A DNA stretch of 64,000 nucleotides, taken from assembly GCA_036924285.1 (NCBI GenBank), contig JAYKYS010000007.1, forward strand, positions 17,732,001 through 17,796,000, given 5' to 3'. The notes beneath the pieces were generated by a model. That model worked only from the letters and a program-made list of their open reading frames with translations, searched no databases and was not told where the DNA came from. Source of the DNA: Asterella californica. Lineage: Eukaryota; Streptophyta; Marchantiopsida; Marchantiales; Aytoniaceae. The translations under genes were made by a program, and so were the position numbers. Positions 1 through 12,419 of the stretch are shown here, piece by piece. Numbering within the stretch: the stretch's first letter is position 1; each line of letters opens with the position of its first letter.

Positions 1-1610
1 AAGAAGTCTCTTCCTCCTCTCACGCAGATCAGAATTGGTCATCTGCTATAAGCGCGTACTCTATGAGTTTCAACATCCTTTGAGTCCCCGATTTGCAGAC
101 TTTGTGACATTGAAGAAGATACTAGATGCACACTTTTGCTCAAGGCTATGCTACTCGCATCACTTGGAATACATTCTCTCACTCAGGATTCTCTTTAACG
201 CAGTTCCAGTCTACAAGTAGTGACTTACCGTTTCTGCTCACTAGTTTACATTCCCCTGTTTACAGCCCTTCTCATCTGACTTTGCCTCTTTGGTTTTTAC
301 TTGGCATCGTTAGTTCCCTTTCTGCTCATTCATTATCCTTCTTCTGCCCTTTCCTATTTCATTCCTTCTCTCCTCCCCTCCCTTCATTATAGTATTCTTA
401 TACAGTTTAGGCGTCCTTGGCCCTCTAGGCTGCATCGCCTCACGACAAACAAACATACCAGCTCTCGGTTACAACTTTCCGTTATCAATTAAAACGTCAA
501 AGTTTTAATTGATAACGGAAACTTCGCACCTCTTTTAAATTCTTGCAAGTGCATTCCTGTCAGTTATTCAGTAATTTGTTATACTCAAAGCGTATCCATT
601 GGTACTCTCTTACACTTTCGTGACTGAGTGTTTCCCTCCCGCTTTTTACCAAATCTGACTTCATAATTCGAGAAGGTGGTAGGAATCAGCGAGATATTCC
701 AGAGATCTTATGAAGCCCCACTCAAGCGATGAAGCCAACGACCGACACTAAAACTTGGCTTCGTCACTTCGTAGTAGTGATTTGTACGTAAAGCTGGAGA
801 GGAAGTAAATGTGGGTTCCACTAGGAGAAAGTTTCAGGTGAACGGTTTAATTCTGTCATGCACAAAAGCTAGGTGGGAGAACAACTTACTTGTTTGTTGA
901 AAGGAAATAGCGGTGGTATCGCTCGGGACGATGATACACCTTCCGATTTTATGGGAGACACAAGCTCCTTGTACTAACAAACTTTCCAACGGATGTGCCG
1001 TGTTCAAATTCCCACAACTTCTCCCTACAGCCGTACCAGCACCAGGGGACCGGACACAACATTTCTGTGACACACCAGTAAAGCTCTTCCAACAATTCCT
1101 CCTTTTGGTACTTAGTATCGGGATTCACTAACCACGGAAAGAGCAAACAACCGCTTTCTGAATCTGAGAGCAATCTGGTTTCTGTAACAGGAAAAGCCTC
1201 CTGATACGTAGAAGATTACCTTCCTTTCTAATTCACATTCTCGTTTGAGTGGTAGCTGAAAATCTGAAAACCTAAAACGCATGGGAAGCCCAAAATCAGG
1301 GCGAGATCCTATCCCGGAAGTTTTCATCCATCTTCAGTGGACCACTCACCTGTACATGAATAGTAGTGATCTCAAGTGTATTGGTACCAGCATATTCTTC
1401 CCCTCTGGGTGGTAACAGAGCCAATCCCAGTTGTGCCGCGGAGCTTCCCCGTATAGAACAGGCGGCAGGCATGTTACAACTGAGTGCAATCTACACAGAG
1501 GAATATACGAAGACCTGACTTCTATCATTCAAGAATGCGTGCTTCTCTTTATGTTCCACAATAAAATCTTCTCAAAGTACAACATAGCAAGAGATGTACA
1601 GCACTGAATT
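1..1610. other. Intergenic stretch without a recognisable gene
   Basis: I translated both strands and found only short open frames with no family resemblance and no convincing splice pattern. The stretch lies downstream of the 3' end of the capping enzyme gene, so its right end probably holds that gene's 3' untranslated region. The only clear structure is the hairpin at 476-521. Confidence 0.5.
476..521. repeat. Perfect 20-bp inverted repeat with 6-bp loop
   Basis: The arms are 476-495 and 502-521, starting TTTCCGTTATCAATT and mirrored without mismatch; the loop is GTCAAA. The match stops at the next base on each side (C/C at 475 and 522). An AT-rich hairpin this perfect in non-coding plant DNA may be a foldback insertion or a recent inverted duplication. 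No gene is nearby whose terminator it could be. Confidence 0.9.
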
Positions 1611-4600
1611 TCATCTCGCTCGAGCTTTTTGTTGAGCAAGTTGCATCTCCCGCTGAGTCGTCGCAATTCGCTCTGCGTACATGGGTAATTGACAGATCTC
1701 CCGTATTTCCTCTAATAACACGTCCTCTGTAATCTTATCTTGTATGCTTGACATAACCTGCAACCACGTTGTACATCCAGAACATTTATGAACACAAGAG
1801 CTCATCTTTTGAAGAGCGAGAAATACTTTGAGAATCCTATGAAAGAGTCTCGGGAGCCAGGATGCATGCCAGTGACATACGACCGGGTGGAGTGGCGCAA
1901 GATCTATCCTCCAAACACCAAACTGAAATTAATTCATCACTACTCATACCAAGGCACTGAAGTTTCGGAGAGCTTCTGAAACAAATGAATTCCAAGCACC
2001 ACGAACACATACCTTTTCATATACATGCCATGCATTGGGAGTGTCTTTGTCCTTACGGATACGCATGAACTCCCAATGATTATCCTCAGGATTCCAAGAA
2101 CATTCAATGATCTTCCCAACCAGCAGAGACACATCTTGATCTTCTGCAAGGTTGATTCAGATACCCGCCTTTTAGAATTATACATAATCAACTGATCGAT
2201 AATAAGTTTGGTAAAAAGAGATGCTGCCAAATTTACAACAAAGTCATGAGTTTGTTCCAGGTTTTTCTCGACAAAGTTTGCTTCTATTCTCGAGAGTAAG
2301 CTTAATTCGGATCCAAGGTCCAACTTACCCGGAAATGTGACATGAGCTCCTTCTAGCTGCCTCATTTTCCCTCCCCGCTCCATCAGGTAAAGTGAACACT
2401 GACTTCCAGCTGACACCTGCCAAGGATAGCTTGCAAGTGAATAACATTTATTTTACTTTATTTTGTTCACCAGGACTTCCCGAGAGGCCGGCCATCCCAG
2501 TCCTCTTCCGGCCCACCAAAGTTGAAAAATTGCCACAACCTATACCCAAGAATGTAAAATCGTGCACAACCTCATTACCGCTTCCAGCAACGAACGTGTT
2601 AAGACGTCCTGCACGGGATCATGAAAGAGCAAACGTTCTTCCCTGCCATTTTATTCTTATTCTTATTCGTATCTCGACCGCTATTACATCGTACCAGTCA
2701 TGAGGGTTTTTGATCGAAATCTTATTTGCAACTCTAAAGGAGTTTACCTGTAGGAGGAAATCAACAGAGTTCATTCGCGCATATTTCCACTTGAGAAGAC
2801 CTTCATGTGTCCGACACACGTACAAATCATCCATTCCCTGCCCACATACACCCTTTCAGACGCAAGCCTGCTAAACTTTGCTAGGGAAACGAAGAAAACC
2901 CAACCGACATCAGATAAACAAGCCTTGAGGTAGGAAAGGTGAAAGACCTGAAAGATAAGACCATCTGCCTCATGAGGCAGCTTTGGGATGAAGTCGACGA
3001 GGAGTTTCTCTGTAGTTGACAACATCCAAAAATCCTTCCTCCTCACCTGCTCAAAGTACCAACATCCGACTTTCAACTCCTGAGGAACTGGTTTGCTATC
3101 TCCTATCATCTGTTACATTACGAGACTGACTGCAGTATTTTCAACGGCATACAGAAAGATCTGATCTGATCTGATCTACTCACCGAGAACTTCTCCAGCT
3201 CATACTGGTAAAGAAGCCCTCCATGTTGCTTTTCCCTTGAGCGGGGATCAACCACCTCGTCCTTGATTAGCTTCCACCTCTCACCAAAAGAATACTGTTA
3301 CGGAAGGAACACATGTTCTCGTCAACATTGTGAACTTTGGAATCAAAATAACCTTCTCAATAGATCGAAACAAACTAAGGATGTAAGAATTACCTGAATA
3401 AGTGATTTTGAATTGAGAATCATCAAGTCGTACGCAAGATATCTTCTTGACTGAACATTAGACCCAGGAACCGTATCGATGACCATCTCACCATCCAGAA
3501 GAGTGAGATGATGAAAATCTGGTTTCTTTTCTTTGTTCGCCTGCACAGGCAATTTGGACAAGTCGTAAGCATGGTCGACATATGATCTGGCTGACCGAGA
3601 TTCTAGTTTCCAGGGAATCCGGGAAGAGAGATACTACAGCTAAAATCCAACACCGCAAGGATGCTATCACCGACCATCTAGACAACAACCACCCGAGCAT
3701 CTGTCAGCATCAGTCGAATATATCAGCACACTTGGAGCATCTGTTCGTAAGTACTAAGTATTACCCGACACAATCATTGAACAGATGTAGATGAAGAATG
3801 AAGATCTACCCTTGTAGGAAACCTCAATTGGACCCTCCTGAACCGAAAGTTACGGTCGACCAAGTAGCACCCATCGCGTGTAAGAAAGAGCATGTAACGA
3901 GTTCCATCAGCTTTCCAAGTTGCGTAATAATACCGTTGCCTTAACAGCTGCAAATTCTTCCTGATTGAAAGTTACAACTTTAAGATAGCTGTACAACTGT
4001 TTCGATTATCAACAAAGCGTTTGCCATATTTATCGTAGATACACACGTCTCCACTTCAAACTGATTCATGCCGTCGTACCAAAAGAAAACGGTATAATTT
4101 TAAGGGGTATAAAGTTGCAAACTTTTGAACAAGGTATAAAGTTGTGCTATCACCTGTCGAGAGATACTGGTTGTGATCCTGGAAATCTAAGGGCCTGATG
4201 CTGACCAGGCTGCCTCAGCCGGAAGGAACGCCACAAATACGCAAATGTCAGGGCATATGCTATGTCATGGATGTGCTATGAACATCAATGACGAACAAGC
4301 ACATCATCCAAACGTAACAACGACTCCTGCTCTGCCCTGCCCAGTCCATTGCGGTTCATCCAGAAGAAAACAGAGCAAGCGACATCATGAATAAAGGAGA
4401 GCGGTCTGGCACAACACTGGCACAAAAACAAGCCAGGCAACCTTGATTGATCACCCCGCTTAAAACTCCGATTTCTGATTACTGTGAAGTTTACCACCTA
4501 ATACTCTACGTGTGACATAGATGCTTACCAGTAGCGAGTAGCAAATGTATCTTTGCATTTCTATTTGCTGCTCTTCCGAGATCCCATCTCCTAGCACATC

Positions 4601-6464
4601 ATCGTTGGTCATCGTTAAGGGTCCAACAATTGCATCTTCCTGCACAACCAATACAGTAGAAGTTAGAAAGTGCAACGTCACGTTTTGGATCCACGCCGCA
4701 AAATTGCTTACAGAATCACTTCACAAGTTTACCGGAAGCGTAAGACACCACATGCAAGTTCTAAACACCGCCTGGCCTGCCAAATGAGTGAAAATGTATG
4801 GGATCTAAAACCTGAAGTGCAGCTAGGATGCCTCCATCGTCATCGTCATCCTCTTCATCATGCTTTACTTCTCCATTGAGATCAACTTCTGTCGGCCTTT
4901 TCCACTCAGGGGTGCTTGGACAAATCAGTGGCTCTGGGCGCCTCTCGTTATAGAAAGTGTACAGACTTTCGATATAGTCCTGCTTGTAGATCCCTGGAGG
5001 CCTTGCTTCCGCAAATGCTCGAACACACTGCGGCCAGACAAGAAAATTACCTACTCAGTGTTACGCAACTTGCAACGCGGAAATTTCCAAAGTTCTTTAC
5101 TGAGTTTCATTTCCAAAGTTAAATGCGAAGAGATTCCACTCTGAAGTGAGACTATGTAAAAGTCTTGTCAAGTTTTACGTCAATATCATACAACAAAAAT
5201 GTCCCTATCGGTGACATTTTTGTTTCTTAGTGGTCAATCATATACACGATCCAACAACTCGATGCAGCCAATGTGCAAAGTAAGAGACAAGTACCTGCTC
5301 AACAGTCGTATACTGCGTGCGCATCATGTAGTGGACGATCATGAAACCGGTACGGTTGTGTCCATGTGTACAGTGAACCAGCACATACTTCCTACCTCCG
5401 TTTTGCTTTGCAACCATGCTGTGCTGAAACTTTATGACCTACGAAATTAAGAACGCCCCAGCAAGCTCAATTCAACGGGCACTCGCAAGAAACACTGGAC
5501 CAAGATGAACTCAACCTACTTAAGCAGCACAACTCGAAGGTGTCACGGATAATCTGTGCCCTTTACCTCATAAACAAACTGGTTGACAGCTTCAGGCTCG
5601 GGAACCTCATCGCGTCCCCGACAGGGAACCTGTTCAACAAGGCCCCAATGACATATTATCGACCTTCCTTAACGCCAGAGAACTTTCTTAAGATGAGGAC
5701 TCACTGGTACAGACTAGTTACCTTGACGTGCTTCACTCCTCCTTTCACCCATTCTGGAGGCTGATAGTAACGACTTGTGTTGGTCAAGTCGATCACCAGA
5801 GCAATCTGCCACACGCGCCGCAGAGACTCCAACACTTTTCAGAACTCTTCATCCAAATTATATTTCGCAAACGATTCTAAAAACTCTTTCTCGAACGCAT
5901 AGACCTGTATGATAAATTTCTTAATTTCAGTGACAGGAGAGCAGTCTAACCTCGCGTTGATGGGCGCGTTGATGTCGCAAAACGTGTGTTCTAGAGAACC
6001 GCTTCCCAGCTGGAATAACCTCATTAAAGCGCTCGCCGAGAGGCACTTTCGTGGGAATGAGCAAACCGGCGCAAGGCTCACCCATGTTGGGACAATCCAA
6101 CCAACCTACACATTCACCAACAATAAAATCAAGCCAGATGCTAGCGAGGAAGGTGCGCTTTTTCGAACCTGCAGTTGTTTGGAGCCTAAGTTTCCAATCT
6201 ACCCGTTAGTTGTCTCCTCTGAAACCTTGCAAATGTCTCTAAATTACCTTCGGGGAGATTAAGCCCCGCTGTCCTAGACTTCTCTGTCGGCCTCGGTATC
6301 CTGGGAATAGTAGTTTTATTGTTCCTAGCTTCGAGCCGTTCCTCTTCCCTCTTCCTTTTCATCATCAACCTGCGCTCTTCTCTCTCCCTGCGCATGGTGT
6401 CCACCGCTGACTCCACCTTCTCCTCCTCGTCTTCATCAGTCGAAGGTGCCACATTGAGATCCAT
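1611..6464 (-). CDS. mRNA capping enzyme, bifunctional RNA 5'-triphosphatase and guanylyltransferase (16 exons)
   Basis: Nuclear enzyme that removes the gamma phosphate of nascent Pol II RNA and adds GMP to make the cap. Exons, read on the minus strand: 6464-6248, 6105-5951, 5805-5722, 5629-5567, 5438-5295, 5027-4812, 4639-4529, 4209-4154, 3960-3810, 3540-3394, 3294-3184, 3046-2948, 2837-2748, 2416-2329, 2143-2013, 1757-1611. All are bounded by GT/AG and join in phase to 2010 nt, 669 residues, close to plant homologues. The N-terminal half has the cysteine-phosphatase loop [10 protein letters not shown] (Cys about 196). The C-terminal half has the guanylyltransferase motifs: KADG (nucleotidyl Lys about 365), LLDGE (about 413-417), DGLIF (about 513), LLKWK (about 532-536) and a late CSW...MRIRKDK block. 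The ATG at 6464 opens MDLN, followed by an acidic then Arg/Glu-rich stretch as in plant relatives. The donor of exon 6 (GTTTTAG) and the acceptor of exon 8 are the least certain junctions. No frame break was found, so the gene looks functional. Confidence 0.93.
3158..3177. repeat. Microsatellite GATCT x4
   Basis: Four perfect copies of GATCT. It lies in the capping enzyme intron between exons 3294-3184 and 3046-2948, next to the donor of the former. Confidence 0.85.
5192..5224. repeat. 12-bp perfect inverted repeat inside a capping enzyme intron
   Basis: AACAAAAATGTC at 5192-5203 is mirrored by GACATTTTTGTT at 5213-5224 around a 9-base loop. It lies in the intron between exons 5438-5295 and 5027-4812, so in the pre-mRNA it could form a stem. 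Confidence 0.8.
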
Positions 6465-8638
6465 TTCCTCCCAAATTTATTCAGCACCAAAACCTCCAAA
6501 CCTCCCCCCTGAGACTCGACAAATCAATCGGACCAATAACACTGTTCGACCAACTTCCCGCTCCACTGCTCCCTCCTCTGCGGCTTGCTTCTCCTTCTGC
6601 GACTCCAACTTAAACCGGAGCACGTCCTACACTCCGATCCATCTGTCACTCAAAAACCCCTAATCAAACCCCTTCGTCCCAACCGAGCCTTCTCCTCTTT
6701 GCTGTTTTTGTCGTTCTTCTTCTTCCTCCTCAGTTCCTGGCACATTTTGAACTCCTTCTAAACTTCGTCAACCGTGACTCCAATTTACTGTCGATTTCAG
6801 ATCCATAACGTTGTCCATGTTCGCGCAGCGCATATTTACCCCGGTCCAGCACCATGGGAGCTCGCTCCGCTCCGTCAGTGGAATCAGCAAAGAGCGAGCG
6901 GTGCCACTGTCACTTCGTCACTCACTCTCTTCATATACTACTCGTGCTTCCGCTGCTCCAGAGGAGCCTTCCCCTTCAGCAGAAGAGCCTTCTCTTCTCG
7001 TGTCCTTGTCTTGCAGCGCCGGACCACATACACACACGACACCTCACATTACAGAAAGCAAGAGAGAGAACTGGTCACGAAAGTGCGGAATGTTCAATCG
7101 ACGTATTTCCTATCGAATTCGTATTTTTTTAATCCACAGCGATCTCCTCGAACACGACCGTGCTTCCACTGATCCACGCGCACTGCACGGAACTCCCCTA
7201 CTCTAGCTAGACTCTCAGTATTTTTGTGCGTTTGCGGTCGGTTCCAGTACCACAAACGCTCTCATCTTCGTACAGCTTGTGTCTCACCTTTCCGGTCACA
7301 TAAGCTCAACTTTGCTCTACTAACACATTGCCCTAGCTACAGTACAGTGTATAATAGTTCGGCATGGTTGATATAAGATCTCTTATATCTCGTCAAGGAG
7401 GCAGCGATTTCTTCAGTAGAAACTTCCGGTCTCTTTCATCGTCTTGTCTTCGTTTGTTTCATTAGCCTTCAATGTTCACCACGGTGGTAATGCGTGCACG
7501 CGCGAGTTTGTAGGGTAAGCTGTTTCTGTAATAAGGCGCGACTGAGATATCCGAGACCAAGCAGACATAGGTACTTATCTGGCAGGTTCGCTGATGTTCC
7601 CTTAGTTTTCTCGGTCAGTACAGTTCCTTCGTACTCTAGATTCCACTGTCCAAAACACGATGGCATCCGGGAGACACCTTGTTAGTCAAGGTCTGTATCA
7701 CGGGTATAGATGTCATCTTTGAAGTTGCTCTTGTATGGGGAAAGGATGTAGAAGTCAGGACAAGAGCTCTCTGGAGGTTTATCACAACTCTATTCTTGTA
7801 TGGATCCGAAGAGCATTCCCGTCAGCATATTCTGTGTGTCACACACTACCATCGATTGAGTTGTTCAGGGCCTTCAGGCTGTAGCATAATGAATCTCATG
7901 GAATATTCTCGATCCGACAAAATATAACTCGCAACTATGCAACTATGCGCGTAACTGAACCGTTTAACATGAAACGTGTCGCTGAGCAACTAATAACTGT
8001 TATGGATTCTAGTCTCCTCCGTCCCTCGCGTACCTTGTACCTTTTCTCGTCTTCAATGTTAGATACTCGGCTTGTGAGATTTCTATGTTGAACAAATAAT
8101 CAATGCCTAACGTGATCATAAGCTCAATACGAGGTCCTCCAAATCGCGGTCTGACTAGAGTATACTAACGTGTTGGGGTTAGGGTTCCCGGAAAAGACGT
8201 TTGCTTCTTCCCTCTAATGTTGCTCTCACAGATTCGATTCTTCTCCCTTCACGACGGTTCCCTTCCTCTGCATCCTTCAGGACCAAAGCCTCCGACTTTT
8301 ACAACGAGCCAACGAATGTTACAGCTACAAAATTTGCTCTTGTCACCTATCTTGAATTGGCAGTAAAGTCACAATACAAGAATCTAGTGGGATACTACAG
8401 TAGTGATAGAGGAGGTAAGTCCATCAGAAGTACAGGACGTGCAAAAGAGCGTGTTCTGTTCAAGAAATGCTCTGCAACTCGAATGAAACTTGTTATTCAA
8501 AATTAGTATAAAAGGGAGAACCAAAGATTCCGAGAAGACGAAGCAAAGACTTCACATACTGTTGTGAAAAGATTCTATTTTTTGATCGTGAAAGCCTTTA
8601 CGTCTGCTACACATAAGATACCAGCTACTCTTAAGTTC
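6465..8638. other. Intergenic region upstream of the capping enzyme
   Basis: The left end must carry the promoter and 5' leader of the capping enzyme, which is transcribed leftward from here. On the plus strand the first 500 bases are C/T-rich, so the transcript strand is G/A-rich. Several open frames of 60-130 codons exist, but they overlap in different frames, are low-complexity in places, and show no family resemblance. I see no supported gene. Confidence 0.5.
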
Positions 8639-8644
8639 TTTATT
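8639..8644 (-). promoter_or_regulatory. Probable poly(A) signal of the 175-residue protein gene
   Basis: TTTATT on the plus strand reads AATAAA on the gene strand, starting about 46 bases after the stop codon at 8690-8692. That is a normal spacing for a plant near-upstream element. Confidence 0.45.
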
Positions 8645-8689
8645 TTGAAATAAAATGCTCAATACATTACCATTTCTTCTACGAAGCTT

Positions 8690-9677
8690 CTAATTCTTGG
8701 CCGCTCCCTGCTCTGGTTGTTGATCGGAGGCAGGACTTTCACTTTTAGCAGTTGCATCCTCTGAATGATATTCTCTACCCAGTCCACTTCCTTTCAAACC
8801 CTTAAACGGGTCTGATGCCATGACTTCGGAGATGCCTTCCCTGTAACCCTCGACAAAACTCTTCAAGGCGTCCCTATAAGCTGCTGCTCTAGTCATGTAC
8901 AGGCGTTGGAGTGCAGGCCTCAGTTTGTCACCACCAGCTCTAGCCGCAAGAGCTGCCAAACCATCATTTTGAAACACTCAGACTCACATGATATCTTCCG
9001 TTTACATTATTCTATAACAATAAAGTTCTGATGATGATCCTCACCTTAGTCACTCGAGTTTTTCTTATATGCAAAGTAGTAATAAAAACGCAAACGAAAG
9101 CAGTAAAGCGACATAAGATATCCACAAAACTGTGCAAACGCTCAAGATTCTCACCTAGTTCCTCCACGACAGAAAGATCTTCTGGGGTTTTATCCTCAGA
9201 GGACGACTTCTTTTTCGCTAGCTCCTCATCGTCAATCGTACCGGTTCTCCAGCTCTGTAAGTAGAGGTTGCCTGCTGTTCTCCAGACCTAGTAGGTTGTG
9301 ATTTCAGAAAGTCAAGAGGCTGACTATTACCGAGTCCCGTACTCCCTCAAGCAGTCAATTCTGGTACGTGCTTACACTCAAGCTTTTGTCTTGAACGTTT
9401 AGAAGAAATTATTCTTCAGACGCGCGGAAGGAAAGCAAAAGTTCTATGTATCAAGAATCTCATGACTTCTTAGTCTCCACTGATCCAAAAGCCAAATAAT
9501 TATGGACAATGCAGCGAGCTCACGGACAGCAGCAACCTGTAGGTGCTCTTGAAGCGTCAACGTTCTTGGTTTTGGTTTTGAAGATGGTGGATCAGGAAGA
9601 GACGATGGAAATGCAATTTCTTTCAGATCAGTTCGCACATAGCGAACTATATTTCTCCACGCGACTCTCAACTTCAT
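8690..9677 (-). CDS. Conserved-looking plant protein of unknown function, 175 residues, three exons
   Basis: Exons 9677-9537, 9254-9155 and 8976-8690 join in phase (141+100+287 nt) between GT/AG boundaries and end in TAG. The ATG at 9677 opens MKLRVAWRN; exon 1 contains AFPSSLPDPP and a Pro/Lys-rich run. Exon 2 is acidic (TIDDEEL, DKTPEDLSVVEEL). Exon 3 holds a likely helical domain (ALQRLYMTRAAAYRDAL) and a Ser/Gln-rich tail ending QGAAKN. From memory this pattern (SLPDP followed by LRPALQR-YMTRA) resembles small plant proteins without assigned function; I cannot name the family. No signal peptide or membrane helix is evident. Exon 1 could read further into VAAVRELAALS, so its donor is the least certain part. 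Confidence 0.6.
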
Positions 9678-10470
9678 GTGTTCCGACGACGATTCTGACC
9701 AGTTCACCACAGGAAACGTTAGTCATCCTAGACCGAAACTTTGGGCAGCAAACCATCCTTCTTACTGTCTTGAAATTTACACGGTAAAGATACATTAAAG
9801 GTACCACCAGCAACCTCGTCAATCTAACGCTCAGAACTCCCCCCTATGAAACAAAGTGCCCTCTTGAACCAAAATAACTGAAAGAGCTCGAAACGTAAAG
9901 TGCCGTCATGAACAAATAAGATATGGATGCTCAAGGAATCATAGTTCCCCCAAAGCTAAACAGAAAACATAATCTACGAGGAAACGCACACCTAACAGAG
10001 AAGGTCAGAACCCTAGGTCGCCGCAGACATCAATTTCCACTTCTTTTACGCGTATCACCCTTGCTTTCTCTATTTCCGTCCAACGCTTTGGAGCTTTGAC
10101 GCTCCTGCCTTCGCCTTTCTCTCTGCATCATTTATAGTCACACTTGTTCTAGTACTTGCATATAAAGTTCAGCCAACAAGATATCAAGCACTTGCCGAGC
10201 AAATGATGCGAATTCAAACAACAGTTCCAATTCACCAATTCCAACAATCAGCTGTCACAGGACTGATACACTTCCTGGTTCTACTCTCGAGGACAAGATG
10301 TACGCAATCAGCATGAAGAAGGTAAGGAATATATCCGTGGAGCTGACGGTTTCTAGTTCATCCTTCCATTCGAATCCAGCGAGCTTATACCATTGCAGCG
10401 ACTTGAATCTACCAGCAGACACCCTAAAGAAGACCAAGAAATCAATCAACATTCACCTTACTTGAGCAAA
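9678..10470. other. Stretch between two minus-strand loci, no confident gene
   Basis: The right part (10255-10452 on the minus strand) has an open frame with a hydrophobic segment (IFLTFFMLIAYIL) that could be a 3' exon of the locus at 10.48-10.93 kb, but the splice phases do not agree with the best upstream reading. The rest shows nothing I can support. Confidence 0.3.
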
Positions 10471-10479
10471 GGAATAGTA

Positions 10480-10930
10480 TCGAGAGGTTAATGCATACTC
10501 ACTCGTCGTTCCCAATACGGTAGATCGCAGACGAAGTCGTAAACGGGACTTACAGACAAACACAGAAACGTATTGAGACCAACAAAAGCGATCACCGTGC
10601 GCAAATCTCCATGTCGTAGTACAGACATAGTCCAGTATCTAAGAACAATCTTGCAACGAGCAAACTGGCAACCTCCAGCCTGCCTCCTTGTCTTCCTCTG
10701 GAGATGAACCGAAAATCAGGAAACCCAGGAAAGGTCCCAAACACTTTCCCCGTATTGTATCTTACTTCTACCAATGATACATACTTTAGAGCACAGATCG
10801 CTTACGTAGGCAGGTGTCGATCTCTGTAGCCTAAATCTCCTGGCAAGTCCAGTATTAAAGAGGACAATGGCAGCTGCGACTATTGCTGCTCTTCGGACAC
10901 TGAATTAAGACACTGTTTGTTCTCTGGTCT
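10480..10930 (-). CDS. Possible exons of an unidentified membrane-associated protein
   Basis: One segment (about 10640-10509) reads as a plausible protein: GDLRTVIAFVGLNTFLC, a hydrophobic stretch, then VYDFVCDLPYWERR next to a GTGAGT donor. A second segment (about 10902-10813) reads RRAAIVAAAIVLFNTGL, then an Arg-rich part, ending at a GTAAGC donor. The acceptor at about 10645 does not bring the two into the same phase; a different frame is phase-consistent but looks less protein-like. The locus may be real with a wrong boundary, or decayed. I do not recognise the family. Confidence 0.3.
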
Positions 10931-11299
10931 TCGTCAATTTCATGCAAGGATTTGCAACATAAACGGATCTGCAAAGGCCACAACGTCACCAGGATCGTCG
11001 ACACAATGCAACTCACAGTCCCCGCAGAATGGACACAGTCGAATTCCAGCCAAAAAAACTCCCTGCAGTCACTGGTTCGCATCACTAAGCGGTTTCTAGG
11101 GAAAACATGAACGATAGAATGACCAGTGGAAATGGTCATATTTTCATTCGTCAATTTTTTGACTATTATATCGTCAGTCACTTAGGTACTTCATTACTAT
11201 AACTGATGGTTTTAAAAATAATGGAACGGGGTTGGAGTCAAGGTTTAAGTGTTGGAAATTAGGAGGCACGAAAGTTCCCCAGAAGTTTATCGAGCCTGC

Positions 11300-11620
11300 A
11301 TATTCATATTCACCTGGCTGCTTATTCACCTGGTTGCTTATTCACCTGGCTAACGGCGGTGCGCCGTTAATATTTGTTTCTCGGCTCGGTTTTAACCCCT
11401 TCTCATGTATTTTATTTTCCTCCGAGAAATACAAAGATTTCTTCCCACGCCATATACGACTTCCGAACCCGCTTCGATCAATTACACCGAGAAAAAAGGT
11501 GTTTTGGGTTACGCGCTTTTCTCTCCGGGAAAAAATAGTTCATCCGCTTTTTCACCTTCCTTGCTTCGTTTCACGGCAGAGTACGCTTCCCTGCCCCATT
11601 CACCTGGCTGCTTATTATTC
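11300..11620 (+). repeat. Short scattered repeat TTCACCTGGCTGCTTATT
   Basis: TTCACCTGG followed by CTGCTTATT, TTGCTTATT or CTAAC occurs three times in a row near 11318-11360 and again near 11601. The unit is about 17 bases. No gene is recognised in the surrounding 11.2-11.75 kb. Confidence 0.6.
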
Positions 11621-11764
11621 GTTTCTTTTCCAAGCTGTCCAGCAAGTTCAAGTTACGGTTTTCCATTCTTTCACGTATCGCCGTTGTTTCATGAGACTGG
11701 CGACAGGAACTGTTGTTTCATAGCACTGGACAGACGAATATAACTCATAGACAACAAGATAGTG

Positions 11765-12165
11765 AAGTGTAAGCCATAAGGTCTTCATTTCCATCACTGC
11801 TACACATACTGTACAATAAGCCGTAATCTGTTTATTTCCAACGTCCAAAGCATGGGTAGACAGTGTGAACAGTAAGCCGTAACATTTTTCTTTCCAACTT
11901 GAAAAGGCTGGCTACACACTGTACGTACGTGGACACCGAGCAAAAAAGGTTTTATAACTGTACTTTCAGCCACCACTACTTCGGAAAGACGAACTGTGCA
12001 CACAAAGCACAGAAGCTTTCGTGTTCCGCACGGACACAAGAGTAACGAAAGATAAGCCTTCCTTTCCTTTGCTGCTGTACGGTCGGAAGAGGAGGCAAGT
12101 AAGAGAAACCAAACATAAGGCTTCCTCTGCTGCTTTAGGGAGAGAAGAGGAGGCATATAACAGAT
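11765..12165. repeat. Diverged tandem repeats
   Basis: A unit containing TAAGCC(G/A)TAA followed by a T-rich run and TTTCC recurs near 11770, 11817 and 11873. A second pair, ATAAG(G/C)CTTCC...GCTGCT...AGAGGAGGCA, lies near 12052-12097 and 12115-12156. These look like old local duplications just beyond the 3' side of the HUH pseudogene. Confidence 0.5.
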
Positions 12166-12419
12166 ATTTATAGACCAACAGTAAGCACAGTAGCTTTCAT
12201 CTGCACTACAGTACACAAGTTCCGTTCGTAGGATGAAGCAGTCGCGAACACTGGTCTCCCCGCTCCCTCAGCAGTAGTACACCTCTGGCCTGCTCCATGG
12301 CCACAAGTACACCTCAACAGCTCCCTCCTACTCCACTTCACGGTCTGCAATACGAGCATTACCCCTAGTTAGGCAGAAACAACAGGTAAGGAATAAAAGC
12401 AAGAAAGAAAACGGCAGAG

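Noticed and set aside
7021..7060. Microsatellite CA/ACAC run as an element
   Set aside because: Only a short CACACACG stretch; nothing beyond chance.
11232..11743. Open frames of 163 and 112 codons on the plus strand
   Set aside because: Two overlapping frames in C/T-rich repeat-containing DNA, neither with domain signals or plausible neighbours.
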